Below are positions 40,733 through 49,434 of a DNA stretch of 64,000 bases, in pieces (the stretch's first letter is position 1; each line of letters begins with the position of its first letter). Under the pieces are notes generated by a model. That model made no database searches, was not told the origin of the DNA, and worked only from the letters and a program-made list of their open reading frames with translations. The DNA is taken from positions 58,761 through 122,760 of the forward strand of contig NZ_FCOL02000019.1 in assembly GCF_001544515.1 (NCBI RefSeq), read 5' to 3'. Both the position numbers and the translations under genes were made by a program. This DNA is from Caballeronia terrestris. GTDB lineage: Bacteria > Pseudomonadota > Gammaproteobacteria > Burkholderiales > Burkholderiaceae.

Positions 40733-40804
40733 TTTATCTCTTCTCAAACCCGGGCCGCGCTCGAAGGCCCGGGTAAATCCCCATCCTCGATTATCTGCAC
40801 AAAA

Positions 40805-40833
40805 TTGAACGATCGTTCTCTTTTGTGTATTCT
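40805..40833 (+). promoter_or_regulatory. Promoter with TetR-type palindrome upstream of the beta-oxidation genes
   Basis: TTGAAC (40805-40810), a 17-base spacer and TATTCT (40828-40833) form a sigma70 promoter. The perfect 12-bp palindrome GAACGATCGTTC (40807-40818) overlaps the -35, the position expected for a repressor operator. Such AACGNNCGTT-like palindromes suit TetR-family lipid regulators. No TetR gene lies in the window. Confidence 0.6.
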
Positions 40834-40922
40834 GACGCGGTCGCTCAAAATAACCCGAGATACTTTGACGCCTGGGACCCTTTCGGTCACGGGCGCACTC
40901 GCATCGCATGGAGGCAGACGAA

Positions 40923-43007
40923 ATGGCAGTGGATTACGCAGTCCGCGACGGCATCGCCGTCATTACGCTCGACAACCCGCCTGTCAACGGCCTGGGGCAT
41001 TCCACGCGGCTCGGGATCGTGGAAGGCATCGAGCGGGCGCGCGACGATGCTTCGGTAAGTGCCGTCGTCATCACGGGCGCTGGCCGCGCGTTTTCCGGCG
41101 GCGCCGACATCACCGAATTCAACACGCCGAAAGCCACGCAGGAACCGACGCTGCACACCGTCATCAAGGCGGTCGAGGGCAGCGCGAAGCCGATCGTCGC
41201 GGCGATTCACAGCGTCGCGATGGGCGGCGGCCTGGAACTCGCGCTCGGCGCCCACTACCGCGTGGCCACGCCGGGCGCGCAGATCGCGCTGCCCGAAGTG
41301 AAGCTCGGCATCCTGCCGGGCGCGGGCGGCACGCAGCGCCTGCCGCGCGCGGTCGGCCTGGAAACCGCACTGAACATGATCGTGTCGGGGACGCCGGTGT
41401 TGTCCGAGAAGCTCGCGGGCACGGCATTGTTCGACCGCATGGCCGAAGGCGATCTCCTCGACGAAGCCGTTAAGTTTGCGAAGCAAGTCGGCGCGCAAGA
41501 TGGTCCGCATCCGAAGGTGCGCGATTCCGCCATCGAACATCCGAACGCCGAGGGCTTCATCCAGTTCGCACGCAACAGCGTCGCGACGATCGCGAAGGCC
41601 TTTCCGGCGCCGCACAAGTGCATCGATGCAATCGAGGCCGGGGTCAAGAACGGCTTCGACCGCGGCCTCGCGTTCGAGCGCGAATGCTTTCTCGCGCTCG
41701 TGCAGACGCCCGAGAGCCGCGCGCTGCGGCACGCGTTCTTCGGGGAGCGCGCGGCGGGCAAGATCGCCGACGTGCCGTCGAGTACGCCGGTGCGCAAGAT
41801 CGCGCGCGTCGGCGTGATCGGTGCGGGGATGATGGGCGGCGGCATCGCGATGAACTTCGTCAACGCGGGGCTGCCCGTCACGCTGCTGGAGACGAAGCAG
41901 GACGCGCTCGAGCGCGGCGTCGCGACGATTCGCAAGAACTTTGAAGCGCAGGCGAAGAAGGGCAAGCTCACGACGGAGAAGGTCGAAGAGCGGATGGCTT
42001 TGCTTAAACCCACGCTCTCTTACGACGATCTGGCCGAAGCCGATCTCATCATCGAAGCCGTGTTCGAGGAACTCGGCGTGAAGGAACACGTTTTCAGGAA
42101 GCTCGATGAAGTTGCGAAGCCGGGCGCGATCCTCGCATCGAACACGTCGACGCTTGATTTGAACGCCATCGCCGCGTTCACGAAGCGTCCCGAGGACGTG
42201 GTCGGCATGCACTTCTTCAGCCCGGCGAACGTGATGAAGCTGCTCGAAGTCGTGCGCGGCGAGAAGACCGCGAAGGACGTGCTCGCCACCGTCATGCAGG
42301 TCGCGAAGCAGATCAAGAAGACCGCGGTGGTCTCGGGTGTGTGCGACGGCTTCATCGGCAACCGGATGATCGAGCAATACGTGCGGCAAGCGCTTTTCAT
42401 GCTAGACGAAGGCGCGCTGCCCGCGCAGATCGATCGCGCGATCGAGAAGTTCGGCTTCGCGATGGGACCGTTCCGTATGAGTGATCTCGCGGGCAACGAC
42501 ATCGGCTGGGCGATTCGCAAGCGCCGCTATCAGGAACAGCCGGAGCTGCATTACTCGCGTATCGCGGATCGCCTCTGCGAGGCCGGACGCTTCGGCCAGA
42601 AGACGGGCGGTGGCTGGTACGACTACCAAGCGGGAGAACGCAACGCGCTGCCGTCGAAACTCGTTGACGACATGATCGTCGCGCATTCGAAGGAGCTGGG
42701 CATCGGGCGCCGAAAGATCTCCGACGATGAAATCGTCGAGCGGCTCGTGTTTTCGCTCGTCAACGAAGGCGCGAAGATTCTGGATGAAGGGATCGCGTCG
42801 AAGGCATCGGACATCGACATGGTGTATCTCACGGGCTACGGTTTTCCGCTCTATCGCGGCGGCCCGATGCTGTACGCCGATACGGTCGGCCTCTACAACG
42901 TCGAGCGAGCGATGCGCAAGTACGCCGCGCGGCCCAACGGCGATGCGTGGGCACCGGCCAAGCGCGTAACGGAGCTCGCCGCGCAAGGCAAAGGCTTCAA
43001 TGGCTGA
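40923..43007 (+). CDS. Enoyl-CoA hydratase / 3-hydroxyacyl-CoA dehydrogenase (FadJ/FadB-like)
   Basis: This is a bifunctional beta-oxidation enzyme of 694 residues. The N-terminal crotonase domain (about 1-190) has SGGADITEF for the oxyanion hole and GGGLELALG with ALPEVKLGILPGAGG supplying the two glutamates. The dehydrogenase part has the NAD site VGVIGAGMMGGGIAMNF (about 296-312), catalytic His in GMHFFSPANVMKLLE, and two C-terminal 3HCDH domains. GGAGG of the ATGGAGGC sequence is the ribosome site for ATG 40923, so that start is chosen over 40908. It is the first gene after the palindrome-bearing promoter. Confidence 0.95.
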   Translation: MAVDYAVRDGIAVITLDNPPVNGLGHSTRLGIVEGIERARDDASVSAVVITGAGRAFSGGADITEFNTPKATQEPTLHTVIKAVEGSAKPIVAAIHSVAMGGGLELALGAHYRVATPGAQIALPEVKLGILPGAGGTQRLPRAVGLETALNMIVSGTPVLSEKLAGTALFDRMAEGDLLDEAVKFAKQVGAQDGPHPKVRDSAIEHPNAEGFIQFARNSVATIAKAFPAPHKCIDAIEAGVKNGFDRGLAFERECFLALVQTPESRALRHAFFGERAAGKIADVPSSTPVRKIARVGVIGAGMMGGGIAMNFVNAGLPVTLLETKQDALERGVATIRKNFEAQAKKGKLTTEKVEERMALLKPTLSYDDLAEADLIIEAVFEELGVKEHVFRKLDEVAKPGAILASNTSTLDLNAIAAFTKRPEDVVGMHFFSPANVMKLLEVVRGEKTAKDVLATVMQVAKQIKKTAVVSGVCDGFIGNRMIEQYVRQALFMLDEGALPAQIDRAIEKFGFAMGPFRMSDLAGNDIGWAIRKRRYQEQPELHYSRIADRLCEAGRFGQKTGGGWYDYQAGERNALPSKLVDDMIVAHSKELGIGRRKISDDEIVERLVFSLVNEGAKILDEGIASKASDIDMVYLTGYGFPLYRGGPMLYADTVGLYNVERAMRKYAARPNGDAWAPAKRVTELAAQGKGFNG

Positions 43008-43019
43008 GAGGGATTTGAG

Positions 43020-43649
43020 ATGAAAGGCGCAGACGAAGTCCTGCTCGCAGTCGACGTTCAATACGATTTCATGCCCGGCGGCGCGCTCGCGGTCGCGCGT
43101 GGCGACGAGATCGTGCCGGTCGTCAATCGCTTGACCCACGAGTTTTCGCATGTCGTGCTGACGCAGGACTGGCATCCGCGCGGCCACGTTTCGTTCGCGG
43201 CTAATCACGCCGAGCGCGCGCCGTTCGAGACGATGATGCTGCCTTACGGCGAGCAGGTGCTCTGGCCGGTGCATTGCGTGCAGGACACCGAAGGCGCGCT
43301 GCTGCATCGCGATCTTCATGTGCCGCATGCGCGGCTCGTGATCCGCAAGGGCCATCACGCCGATGTCGACAGCTATTCGGCCTTCGTCGAAGCCGATCGC
43401 ACAACGCCGACGGGCCTCACCGGCTATCTGCGCGACGTGGGCGTGAAGCGCGTCTATTTGTGCGGACTTGCGACCGACTATTGCGTCGCGTGGTCCGCGC
43501 TCGATGCGCGCCGCGCGGGGTTCGACGTGACGGTGATCGAAGACGCGTGCCGCGCGATCGACCTTAACGGATCGCTGGTGAAGGCGTGGGAAGACATGAC
43601 GGCGGCGGGCGTCGAGCGGATCGAATCGAGCGCTCTTTTCGCGCGCTGA
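43020..43649 (+). CDS. pncA: Nicotinamidase (isochorismatase family)
   Basis: PncA deamidates nicotinamide to nicotinate for NAD salvage. The 209-residue protein has the catalytic triad D12 (VDVQYDF), K110 (IRKGHHADVDSYSAF) and C155 (LCGLATDYCVAWSA). The metal-binding run is DWHPRGHVSFA (D50, H52), and WPVHCVQDTEG is also typical. It lies 12 bases after the hydratase/dehydrogenase and 30 before the thiolase, so it is probably co-transcribed with lipid-catabolism genes. That setting is unusual for NAD salvage. Confidence 0.93.
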   Translation: MKGADEVLLAVDVQYDFMPGGALAVARGDEIVPVVNRLTHEFSHVVLTQDWHPRGHVSFAANHAERAPFETMMLPYGEQVLWPVHCVQDTEGALLHRDLHVPHARLVIRKGHHADVDSYSAFVEADRTTPTGLTGYLRDVGVKRVYLCGLATDYCVAWSALDARRAGFDVTVIEDACRAIDLNGSLVKAWEDMTAAGVERIESSALFAR

Positions 43650-43679
43650 TGCCAAATAAATTTTGAAGCAGGAGACAAC

Positions 43680-44858
43680 ATGACTGACGCGGTAATCGTA
43701 TCGACAGCACGCACGGGCCTCGCCAAATCCTGGCGCGGCGCGCTCAACATGACGCACGGCGCGACGCTCGGCGGCCACGTGACGAAGGCCGCCGTCGAGC
43801 GCGCGGGGATCGATCCGGCGCGCGTCGAGGACGTGATCATGGGATGCGCGAATCCCGAGGGCGCGACGGGCGCCAACATCGCGCGGCAGATCGCGCTGCG
43901 GGCGGGCTTGCCGGTTACGGTGCCGGGGATGACGGTGAACCGCTTCTGCTCGTCGGGCTTGCAGACGATCGCGCTTGCGGCGCAACGCGTGATCGCGGGC
44001 GAGGGCGATGTTTTTGTTGCGGGCGGTGTGGAGTCGATTTCATGCGTGCAGAACGAGATGAACCGTCACATGCTGACCGATGGCTGGCTGCTCGAGCACA
44101 AGCCGGAGATCTACTGGTCGATGCTGCAGACGGCGGAGAACGTCGCCAAACGCTATGAGATTTCGCGCGAGCGGCAGGACGAGTACGGCGTGCAATCGCA
44201 GCAGCGCGCGGCGGCGGCGCAGGCGGCTGGGCGCTTCAATGATGAGATCGTGCCGATTACGGTGCTCGCGGGTGTCGCGGACAAGGCTTCCGGGCGGCTG
44301 TTGACGAAGGAAGTGACGCTATCGGCCGATGAGGGCATTCGCGCGGATACGACGATCGAAGGGGTATCGAAGATTCGAACCGCGATGCCGGGCGGGGTCG
44401 TCACGGCGGGGAACGCGAGCCAGTTTTCGGATGGGGCGTCGGCTTGTGTCGTGATGAACGCCTCGGCCGCGGAGCGGGAAGGGTTGCAGCCGATGGGGAT
44501 TTTTCGCGGGTTCGCGGTCGCGGGCTGTGAGCCGGATGAGATGGGTATCGGGCCGGTTTTTGCCGTGCCGAAGTTGTTGAAGCAGACGGGGTTGAAGGTC
44601 GGTGATATCGATCTTTGGGAACTCAACGAGGCGTTCGCCGTGCAGGTGATTTATTGCCGCGACAAGTTGGGGATTCCCAATGAGCCGCTGAATGTGAATG
44701 GCGGGGCGATTGCGGTGGGGCATCCGTATGGGGTTTCGGGGGCGCGGCTTACGGGGCATGCCTTGATTGAGGGGAAGCGGCGGGGGGCGAGGTTTGTTGT
44801 CGTCACCATGTGTATTGGCGGGGGGCAGGGGGCGGCGGGGTTGTTTGAGGTGGTTTGA
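43680..44858 (+). CDS. Acetyl-CoA C-acyltransferase (thiolase)
   Basis: This thiolase cleaves 3-ketoacyl-CoA in the last beta-oxidation step. The 392-residue protein has nucleophile C90 in [11 protein letters not shown], catalytic His in [18 protein letters not shown] and the second Cys in [23 protein letters not shown] precedes the ATG (43680). The last 600 bases use many GGG and other G-ending codons, in contrast with the start of the gene and with the C-rich gene that follows. It forms an operon with the hydratase/dehydrogenase and pncA. Confidence 0.96.
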   Translation: MTDAVIVSTARTGLAKSWRGALNMTHGATLGGHVTKAAVERAGIDPARVEDVIMGCANPEGATGANIARQIALRAGLPVTVPGMTVNRFCSSGLQTIALAAQRVIAGEGDVFVAGGVESISCVQNEMNRHMLTDGWLLEHKPEIYWSMLQTAENVAKRYEISRERQDEYGVQSQQRAAAAQAAGRFNDEIVPITVLAGVADKASGRLLTKEVTLSADEGIRADTTIEGVSKIRTAMPGGVVTAGNASQFSDGASACVVMNASAAEREGLQPMGIFRGFAVAGCEPDEMGIGPVFAVPKLLKQTGLKVGDIDLWELNEAFAVQVIYCRDKLGIPNEPLNVNGGAIAVGHPYGVSGARLTGHALIEGKRRGARFVVVTMCIGGGQGAAGLFEVV

Positions 44859-44930
44859 AGCCGTTCCCCCAAACGTGCGTATCGAGCTTTTTTGATACGC
44901 TTGGGCCTAACCAAATCAAGGACACCCGCC

Positions 44931-45233
44931 ATGCTCCGTCACATCGTCATGTGGAAACTGAAAGAAACCGCTCAAGGCGCCTACAAAGCGGAAAACGCGA
45001 AAAAGCTGAAAATAACCCTGGAAACCTGCCGCAGCATCGTCCAGGGCCAGGGCCACTTCGAAGTCGGCATCGGCCAAAGCCTGCCCGGCTCCACCTTCGA
45101 CGTCGTCCTCGTCTCCGACTACGACGACGCCGCTGCCCTCGACGCCTACCAGAAGCACCCGAAGCACGTCGCGATCAAGGACTTCGTGGCCTCCGTTGTC
45201 GAAGGGCGCCAGTGCGTCGACTACGAAGTCTGA
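44931..45233 (+). CDS. Dabb family (stress-responsive alpha/beta barrel) protein
   Basis: This 100-residue dimeric alpha+beta-barrel domain is found in bacterial and plant proteins of varied or unknown function. It starts [16 protein letters not shown], the family N-terminus. [22 protein letters not shown] and [17 protein letters not shown] form the typical second half, with the conserved HP motif. AAGGA lies upstream of the ATG. The thioesterase gene starts 7 bases after its stop, so they are co-translated. The coding strand is markedly C-rich here, opposite to the preceding thiolase end. Confidence 0.9.
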   Translation: MLRHIVMWKLKETAQGAYKAENAKKLKITLETCRSIVQGQGHFEVGIGQSLPGSTFDVVLVSDYDDAAALDAYQKHPKHVAIKDFVASVVEGRQCVDYEV

Positions 45234-45240
45234 CCGCAAA

Positions 45241-45711
45241 ATGCCCGAAGAACGGAAAGACCCCGCCATCGAAAGCCCCTTCGTCGATGGCCTCGGCGTC
45301 CAGCTCGTCAAAGCCGCCGACGGCGCGAGCGAAGTCCTCATGCCGCTCGCTGAGGGCCACCTGAACACGTGGGGCATCGCGCACGGCGGCGTCACGATGA
45401 CCCTCGCCGACGTCGCGCTCGCGATGGCCGCGCGCAGTCTCGCGGGCGACGGCATCGGCGTCGTCACGGTCGAGATGAAGGTCAACTTCATGCAGCCGGG
45501 CCGCGGGGAACTGCGTGGCTTCGGCCGCGTGCTGCACCGCTCGACCACGATGGCCTATTGCGAAGGCGAAATTCGCGACAGCGAAGGCCACTTCGTCGCG
45601 AAGGCGCTCGGCACGTTCAAGTACCTGAAGCGGCTCGCCGTCGGCCGCGACATCGTGCGTCAAAAGCTGCGCACCGATCCCGCCGCGAAACCCGGCCCGA
45701 GCGACGCGTAA
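45241..45711 (+). CDS. PaaI-type hotdog thioesterase
   Basis: This 156-residue hotdog-fold protein probably hydrolyses an acyl-CoA thioester. It has the family signature NTWGIAHGGVTMTLADVALAMAA (HGG plus catalytic acidic residue) and the second strand set TVEMKVNFMQPGRGELRG, with a third conserved patch YCEGEIRDSEGHFVAKALGTFK. The start ATG at 45241 follows the Dabb stop by 7 bases. The natural acyl group is unknown; context suggests disposal of catabolic acyl-CoA intermediates. Confidence 0.92.
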   Translation: MPEERKDPAIESPFVDGLGVQLVKAADGASEVLMPLAEGHLNTWGIAHGGVTMTLADVALAMAARSLAGDGIGVVTVEMKVNFMQPGRGELRGFGRVLHRSTTMAYCEGEIRDSEGHFVAKALGTFKYLKRLAVGRDIVRQKLRTDPAAKPGPSDA

Positions 45712-45737
45712 CCTCCAACCGCTATGAGGAGCCAAGC

Positions 45738-46736
45738 ATGACCGAGCTCAACCGACAAATCCTGCTGGTCTCGCGTCCGGAAGGCGAGGCGAGCGTGGAC
45801 AATTTCAAACTCGTCGAAACACCGCTGCCGCCGCTCGAAGACGGCCAGGTGCGCGTGCGCAACCATTATCTGTCGCTCGATCCGTACATGCGCGGCCGCA
45901 TGAGCGACGCGAAATCCTACGCGGCGCCGCAACCGCTGAACGAAGTGATGATCGGCGGGACCGTGGGCGTGGTGATCGAATCGAAGCATCCGAAGTTCAA
46001 GGCCGGCGACAAGGTCGTCGGCGGCTTCGGCTGGCAGGAATTCGGCACGTCCGACGGCACGGGCCTCAAGGCCGTCGACGATACGCACGTGCCGCTCTCG
46101 GCCTATCTCGGCGCGGTCGGCATGCCCGGTGTCACCGGCTGGTACGGCTTGAATCGCGTGATCGAGGCGAAAGCCGGCGAGACGATCGTCGTGAGCGCAG
46201 CGAGCGGTGCGGTCGGCGGGGTCGTCGGGCAACTGGCGAAGGCGGCGGGCTGCCGGGCGGTTGGCATCGCGGGCGGGGAGGACAAGTGCCGCTATGTCGT
46301 CGAGTCGCTCGGGTTCGATGCGTGCGTCGACTACAAGGCGGGCAACCTCTACCGCGACCTGAAGGCGGCAACGCCCGACGGCGTCGACGGCTACTTCGAG
46401 AACGTCGGCGGCGACGTGCTCGACGCGACCCTCGCGCGGATGAACGCGTTCGGGCGCATCGCGGTGTGCGGGATGATCGCGGGCTACGACGGCCAGCCGC
46501 TGCCGATCAAGAACCCGCGCATCATCCTTACGCAACGGTTGAAGGTGCAAGGTTTCATCGTCAGCGAGCATCTGGATGTATGGCCCGAAGCGCTCAAGGA
46601 ACTCGGCGGAATGGTCGCGCAGAAGAAACTGCATTTCCGGGAGAGCATCGCGATCGGTCTTGAAAATGCGCCGGACGCATTTCTCGGGCTTTTGAAAGGC
46701 CGCAATTTCGGCAAGCAACTCGTGAAACTGATCTAA
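45738..46736 (+). CDS. NADP-dependent medium-chain oxidoreductase (CurA/PTGR-like)
   Basis: This 332-residue zinc-free MDR enzyme of the leukotriene B4 12-hydroxydehydrogenase / CurA group reduces alpha,beta-unsaturated carbonyls. It has YLSLDPYMRGRMSD (about 43-56), GVTGWYGL, the nucleotide-binding SAASGAVGGVVGQLAKAAGCRAVGIAGG, and VDGYFENVGGDVLD. GAGGAG precedes ATG 45738. It sits between the thioesterase and an SDR gene, in the same direction with short gaps. Confidence 0.92.
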   Translation: MTELNRQILLVSRPEGEASVDNFKLVETPLPPLEDGQVRVRNHYLSLDPYMRGRMSDAKSYAAPQPLNEVMIGGTVGVVIESKHPKFKAGDKVVGGFGWQEFGTSDGTGLKAVDDTHVPLSAYLGAVGMPGVTGWYGLNRVIEAKAGETIVVSAASGAVGGVVGQLAKAAGCRAVGIAGGEDKCRYVVESLGFDACVDYKAGNLYRDLKAATPDGVDGYFENVGGDVLDATLARMNAFGRIAVCGMIAGYDGQPLPIKNPRIILTQRLKVQGFIVSEHLDVWPEALKELGGMVAQKKLHFRESIAIGLENAPDAFLGLLKGRNFGKQLVKLI

Positions 46737-46755
46737 AAATCGGAGCGACAACAGC

Positions 46756-47634
46756 GTGGACCAGTTCGAAGGCAAGGTCGCGGTGATCACCGGCGGCGCC
46801 AGCGGCTTCGGCCGCGAGTTCGCGTTTCAAGGCGCGTCGCTCGGCATGAAGCTCGTGCTCGCCGATGTCGATGCGCGCGCGCTCGCGGAAACCGTCGAGA
46901 TGCTGCGCGCGTCGGGCGCGGAGGCGATCGGCGTGCCGACCGACGTCTCCGACGCGACCCAAGTCGATGCCCTCGCCAAAGCCACGCTCGATACCTTCGG
47001 CGGCGTGCATCTGCTCTTCAACAACGCGGGCGTCGGCGCGGGCGGCTTCGTGTGGGAAAACAGCGCGAACGACTGGCAGTGGGTCTTTGGCGTGAACGTG
47101 ATGGGCGTCGCGAACGGGCTGCGCGCGTTCACGCCGCTCATGCTCGCGCAGAACGAACCGGCGCACATCGTCAACACGGCGTCGGTCGCAGGGCTGCTCG
47201 CAGCGCCTGCGATGGGCGTCTACAACGCGTCGAAACATGCGGTCGTCGGTCTGACGGAGACGCTTTATCACGATCTGCGGATCGCGGGCGGGCAGGTCGG
47301 CTGCTCGCTGCTGTGTCCGGCGTTCGTGCCGACGGGCATCGCGAACGCCGAACGCGTGCGGCCCGACACGCTGCGCAACGACGCGCCGCTCACCGCGTCG
47401 CAGAAACTCGCCGGCCGGCAGCTGACGAAAGCGGTGCAGGGCGGGCGGCTTTCGGCCCGCGAGGTCGCCGCGCTCACCTTCGATGCGATCCGCGAGTGCC
47501 GCTTTTACGTGATTACTCATCCGAACATCATGGCGTCGGTGCAACTGCGTCTCGACGATATCGCGCAACTGCGCAATCCGACCGATCCGCTGTCACTCAA
47601 GCCCGAAGTGAAGGCGGGCGATGAGCCGCACTAG
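46756..47634 (+). CDS. Short-chain dehydrogenase/reductase
   Basis: This is a classical SDR of 292 residues. It has the cofactor motif VITGGASGFGREFAF (TGxxxGxG), LLFNNAGVGAGGF (NNAG), catalytic Ser in VNTASVAGLLAAP and YxxxK in VYNASKHAVVG. It starts with GTG at 46756, 19 bases after the preceding stop with GGAGCGACA as ribosome site. The substrate is unknown. The end overlaps the predicted start of the next gene by 14 bases. Confidence 0.9.
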   Translation: MDQFEGKVAVITGGASGFGREFAFQGASLGMKLVLADVDARALAETVEMLRASGAEAIGVPTDVSDATQVDALAKATLDTFGGVHLLFNNAGVGAGGFVWENSANDWQWVFGVNVMGVANGLRAFTPLMLAQNEPAHIVNTASVAGLLAAPAMGVYNASKHAVVGLTETLYHDLRIAGGQVGCSLLCPAFVPTGIANAERVRPDTLRNDAPLTASQKLAGRQLTKAVQGGRLSAREVAALTFDAIRECRFYVITHPNIMASVQLRLDDIAQLRNPTDPLSLKPEVKAGDEPH

Positions 47635-48595
47635 AACGATGCCGCTCAATCCAAAGATCGCGCAGATTCTGGAGATGGTCGCGCGCGCGAAGCGTCCGCC
47701 GTATCACACGTTGTCGGCGCAGCAAGCGCGCGCCGCCTACGCGATGAGCGCGCAGATACTCGACATCATGCCAAAGCCGATGTTCGACGTGCAGGATTTC
47801 GACGTCCCCGCGCGCGACGGCGCCACGATCCGCACGCGTCTCTACTTCCCGTTCGAGCCGACATGGACTCAGCCGGCGCCCGCGCTCGTGTTCTTTCATG
47901 GCGGCGGCTTCACGGTCGGCGGTATCGATACGCACGACGCGCTCTGCCGCAAATTCGCGTGCGATGCGGGCTGCGTCGTGGCATCGGTCGATTACAGGTT
48001 GGCGCCCGAGCACAAGTTTCCGGTCGCCGTGAACGATGCGTTCGACGCCTTGACGTGGCTGCACGCCGAAGCCGGAACGATCGGCATCGATCCGGCGCGG
48101 CTGGCCGTCGGCGGGGATAGCGCAGGCGGCACGCTCGCGACCGTCTGCGCCGTGCTGGCACGCGATGCGGGTATCGCGTTGCGGCTGCAATTGCTGATCT
48201 ACGCGGGCGTGAGCGCGCGTCAGCAGACGGAATCGCACAGGTGCTTTGCCGAGGGCTTTCTGCTGTCAGGCGAGACGATCCAGTGGTTTTTCGAGCAATA
48301 CCTTAACGACGACAGCGATCGCGACGACTGGCGCTTCGCCCCGCTAGATGCGGCTCGCGGCCAGCCGGACTACAAAGGCGTCGCGCCCGCATGGATCGGC
48401 GCGGCGGATCATGATCCGCTCTTCGATGAGGACGTGGCGTACGCGCAAAAGCTCGCCGACGCCGGCGTACAAGTGACGCTCAAGCGCTACGAAGGGATGA
48501 TCCACGAGTTCTTCAAGATGGGCGGCTTCGTGCCGGAAGTCGCCGACGCTCACGCCGATGCGGTCGCCGCGCTGCGCTCGGCGCTGGCTTCATAA
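47621..48595 (+). CDS. Alpha/beta hydrolase (HSL-type lipase/esterase)
   Basis: This 324-residue esterase is of the hormone-sensitive-lipase family. It has the oxyanion-hole motif FFHGGGFTVGG, nucleophile Ser in VGGDSAGGTLATV, acidic residue in GAADHDPLFDEDV and catalytic His in EGMIHEFFKMGG. ATG 47621 overlaps the SDR gene and has a GGCGGG upstream; the next ATG at 47639 (MPLNPKIAQIL) is an equally plausible start. It is the last gene of the plus-strand run, abutting a convergent NRDE gene after 5 bases. Confidence 0.9.
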   Translation: MSRTRTMPLNPKIAQILEMVARAKRPPYHTLSAQQARAAYAMSAQILDIMPKPMFDVQDFDVPARDGATIRTRLYFPFEPTWTQPAPALVFFHGGGFTVGGIDTHDALCRKFACDAGCVVASVDYRLAPEHKFPVAVNDAFDALTWLHAEAGTIGIDPARLAVGGDSAGGTLATVCAVLARDAGIALRLQLLIYAGVSARQQTESHRCFAEGFLLSGETIQWFFEQYLNDDSDRDDWRFAPLDAARGQPDYKGVAPAWIGAADHDPLFDEDVAYAQKLADAGVQVTLKRYEGMIHEFFKMGGFVPEVADAHADAVAALRSALAS

Positions 48596-48600
48596 CAGGC

Positions 48601-49428
48601 TCAAGCGCCTATATCGAACGCAAAGTTTCGCTCGAACGCGCCCGGACGCACGACGCGATGCGAGCCGTCGTCGTCGCTGCGTTCCTTGATTTCCAGCGAT
48701 AACCCATCGTCGAAGGCGAAGACACGCAGCGCTGTCGTGCTGCGCGTGCCATATTCCGGCGTCTCGATGAACGCCGCCGACAACACGCGCTCACGCTCGA
48801 TCGAAATGCCGGTCGAGGGCAGCAGGTCGTCGTTGGCGATGCCCGGATCGCGCAGGGTCTCGATCAGCACGTCGAGCGACGGCTGTTCGTCGAGGTGGAT
48901 TAGGTCGCACAACGCGTCGCGCTGGGCGACGAGCTTCGGCCACGGCGTGTTCAGCAAACTGTTCGAGAGACCATGGACGCCCGGCTCCAGCAGCGACGGC
49001 GGCGCATCGGCGCGATTGCCGTACCAGCCAAGCTCGCGTCGCGTGAAATCGCCGACGAGCAGGTTGAAGCCGTTGTATCGATCGCCGTCGAGCGCCACGC
49101 CGCGCAGGTAATCGAGCGGCGCGACGGGTGCAGCGGCGAGGAAATCGCTGACCAGCGCGCCGCGCGTCGGTGCATCGGGACGCACTTCGCTTGGCGCGCG
49201 ATAGTTCGTCAGCGCGGCGAAACGGCCGTCGCGCGTCACGCCGAGCCAGGTGCCGCCGCCCGTCAGGTCGCGTCCGGCGAGCATGTTCGGCGCGTCGTCC
49301 CACCAGTGCAGCGGCTCCGTTTCGCGCCGAAAAAACTCGTCGCGATTCGCGGAGAGCGTCAGAAGCGGACGATTGCCGCCGTTCGAACGATGCGCTTCAG
49401 GCTGCCAGTCGAAGACGATCAGGCACAT
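48601..49428 (-). CDS. NRDE family protein (TANGO2-like)
   Basis: This is a 275-residue Ntn-hydrolase-fold protein named for the motif NRDE. It starts MCLIVFDWQPEA, with a conserved Cys at position 2, and has LTLSANRDEFFRRETEPLHWW, AGRDLTGGGTWLGVTRDGRFAALTNYR and FNLLVGDF. Human TANGO2 is linked to metabolic crises, but the molecular role in bacteria is not established. It lies downstream of ygfZ on the same strand with a 6-base gap, hence probably one transcript. Confidence 0.92.
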   Translation of the reverse strand: MCLIVFDWQPEAHRSNGGNRPLLTLSANRDEFFRRETEPLHWWDDAPNMLAGRDLTGGGTWLGVTRDGRFAALTNYRAPSEVRPDAPTRGALVSDFLAAAPVAPLDYLRGVALDGDRYNGFNLLVGDFTRRELGWYGNRADAPPSLLEPGVHGLSNSLLNTPWPKLVAQRDALCDLIHLDEQPSLDVLIETLRDPGIANDDLLPSTGISIERERVLSAAFIETPEYGTRSTTALRVFAFDDGLSLEIKERSDDDGSHRVVRPGAFERNFAFDIGA

Positions 49429-49434
49429 GGTGCG

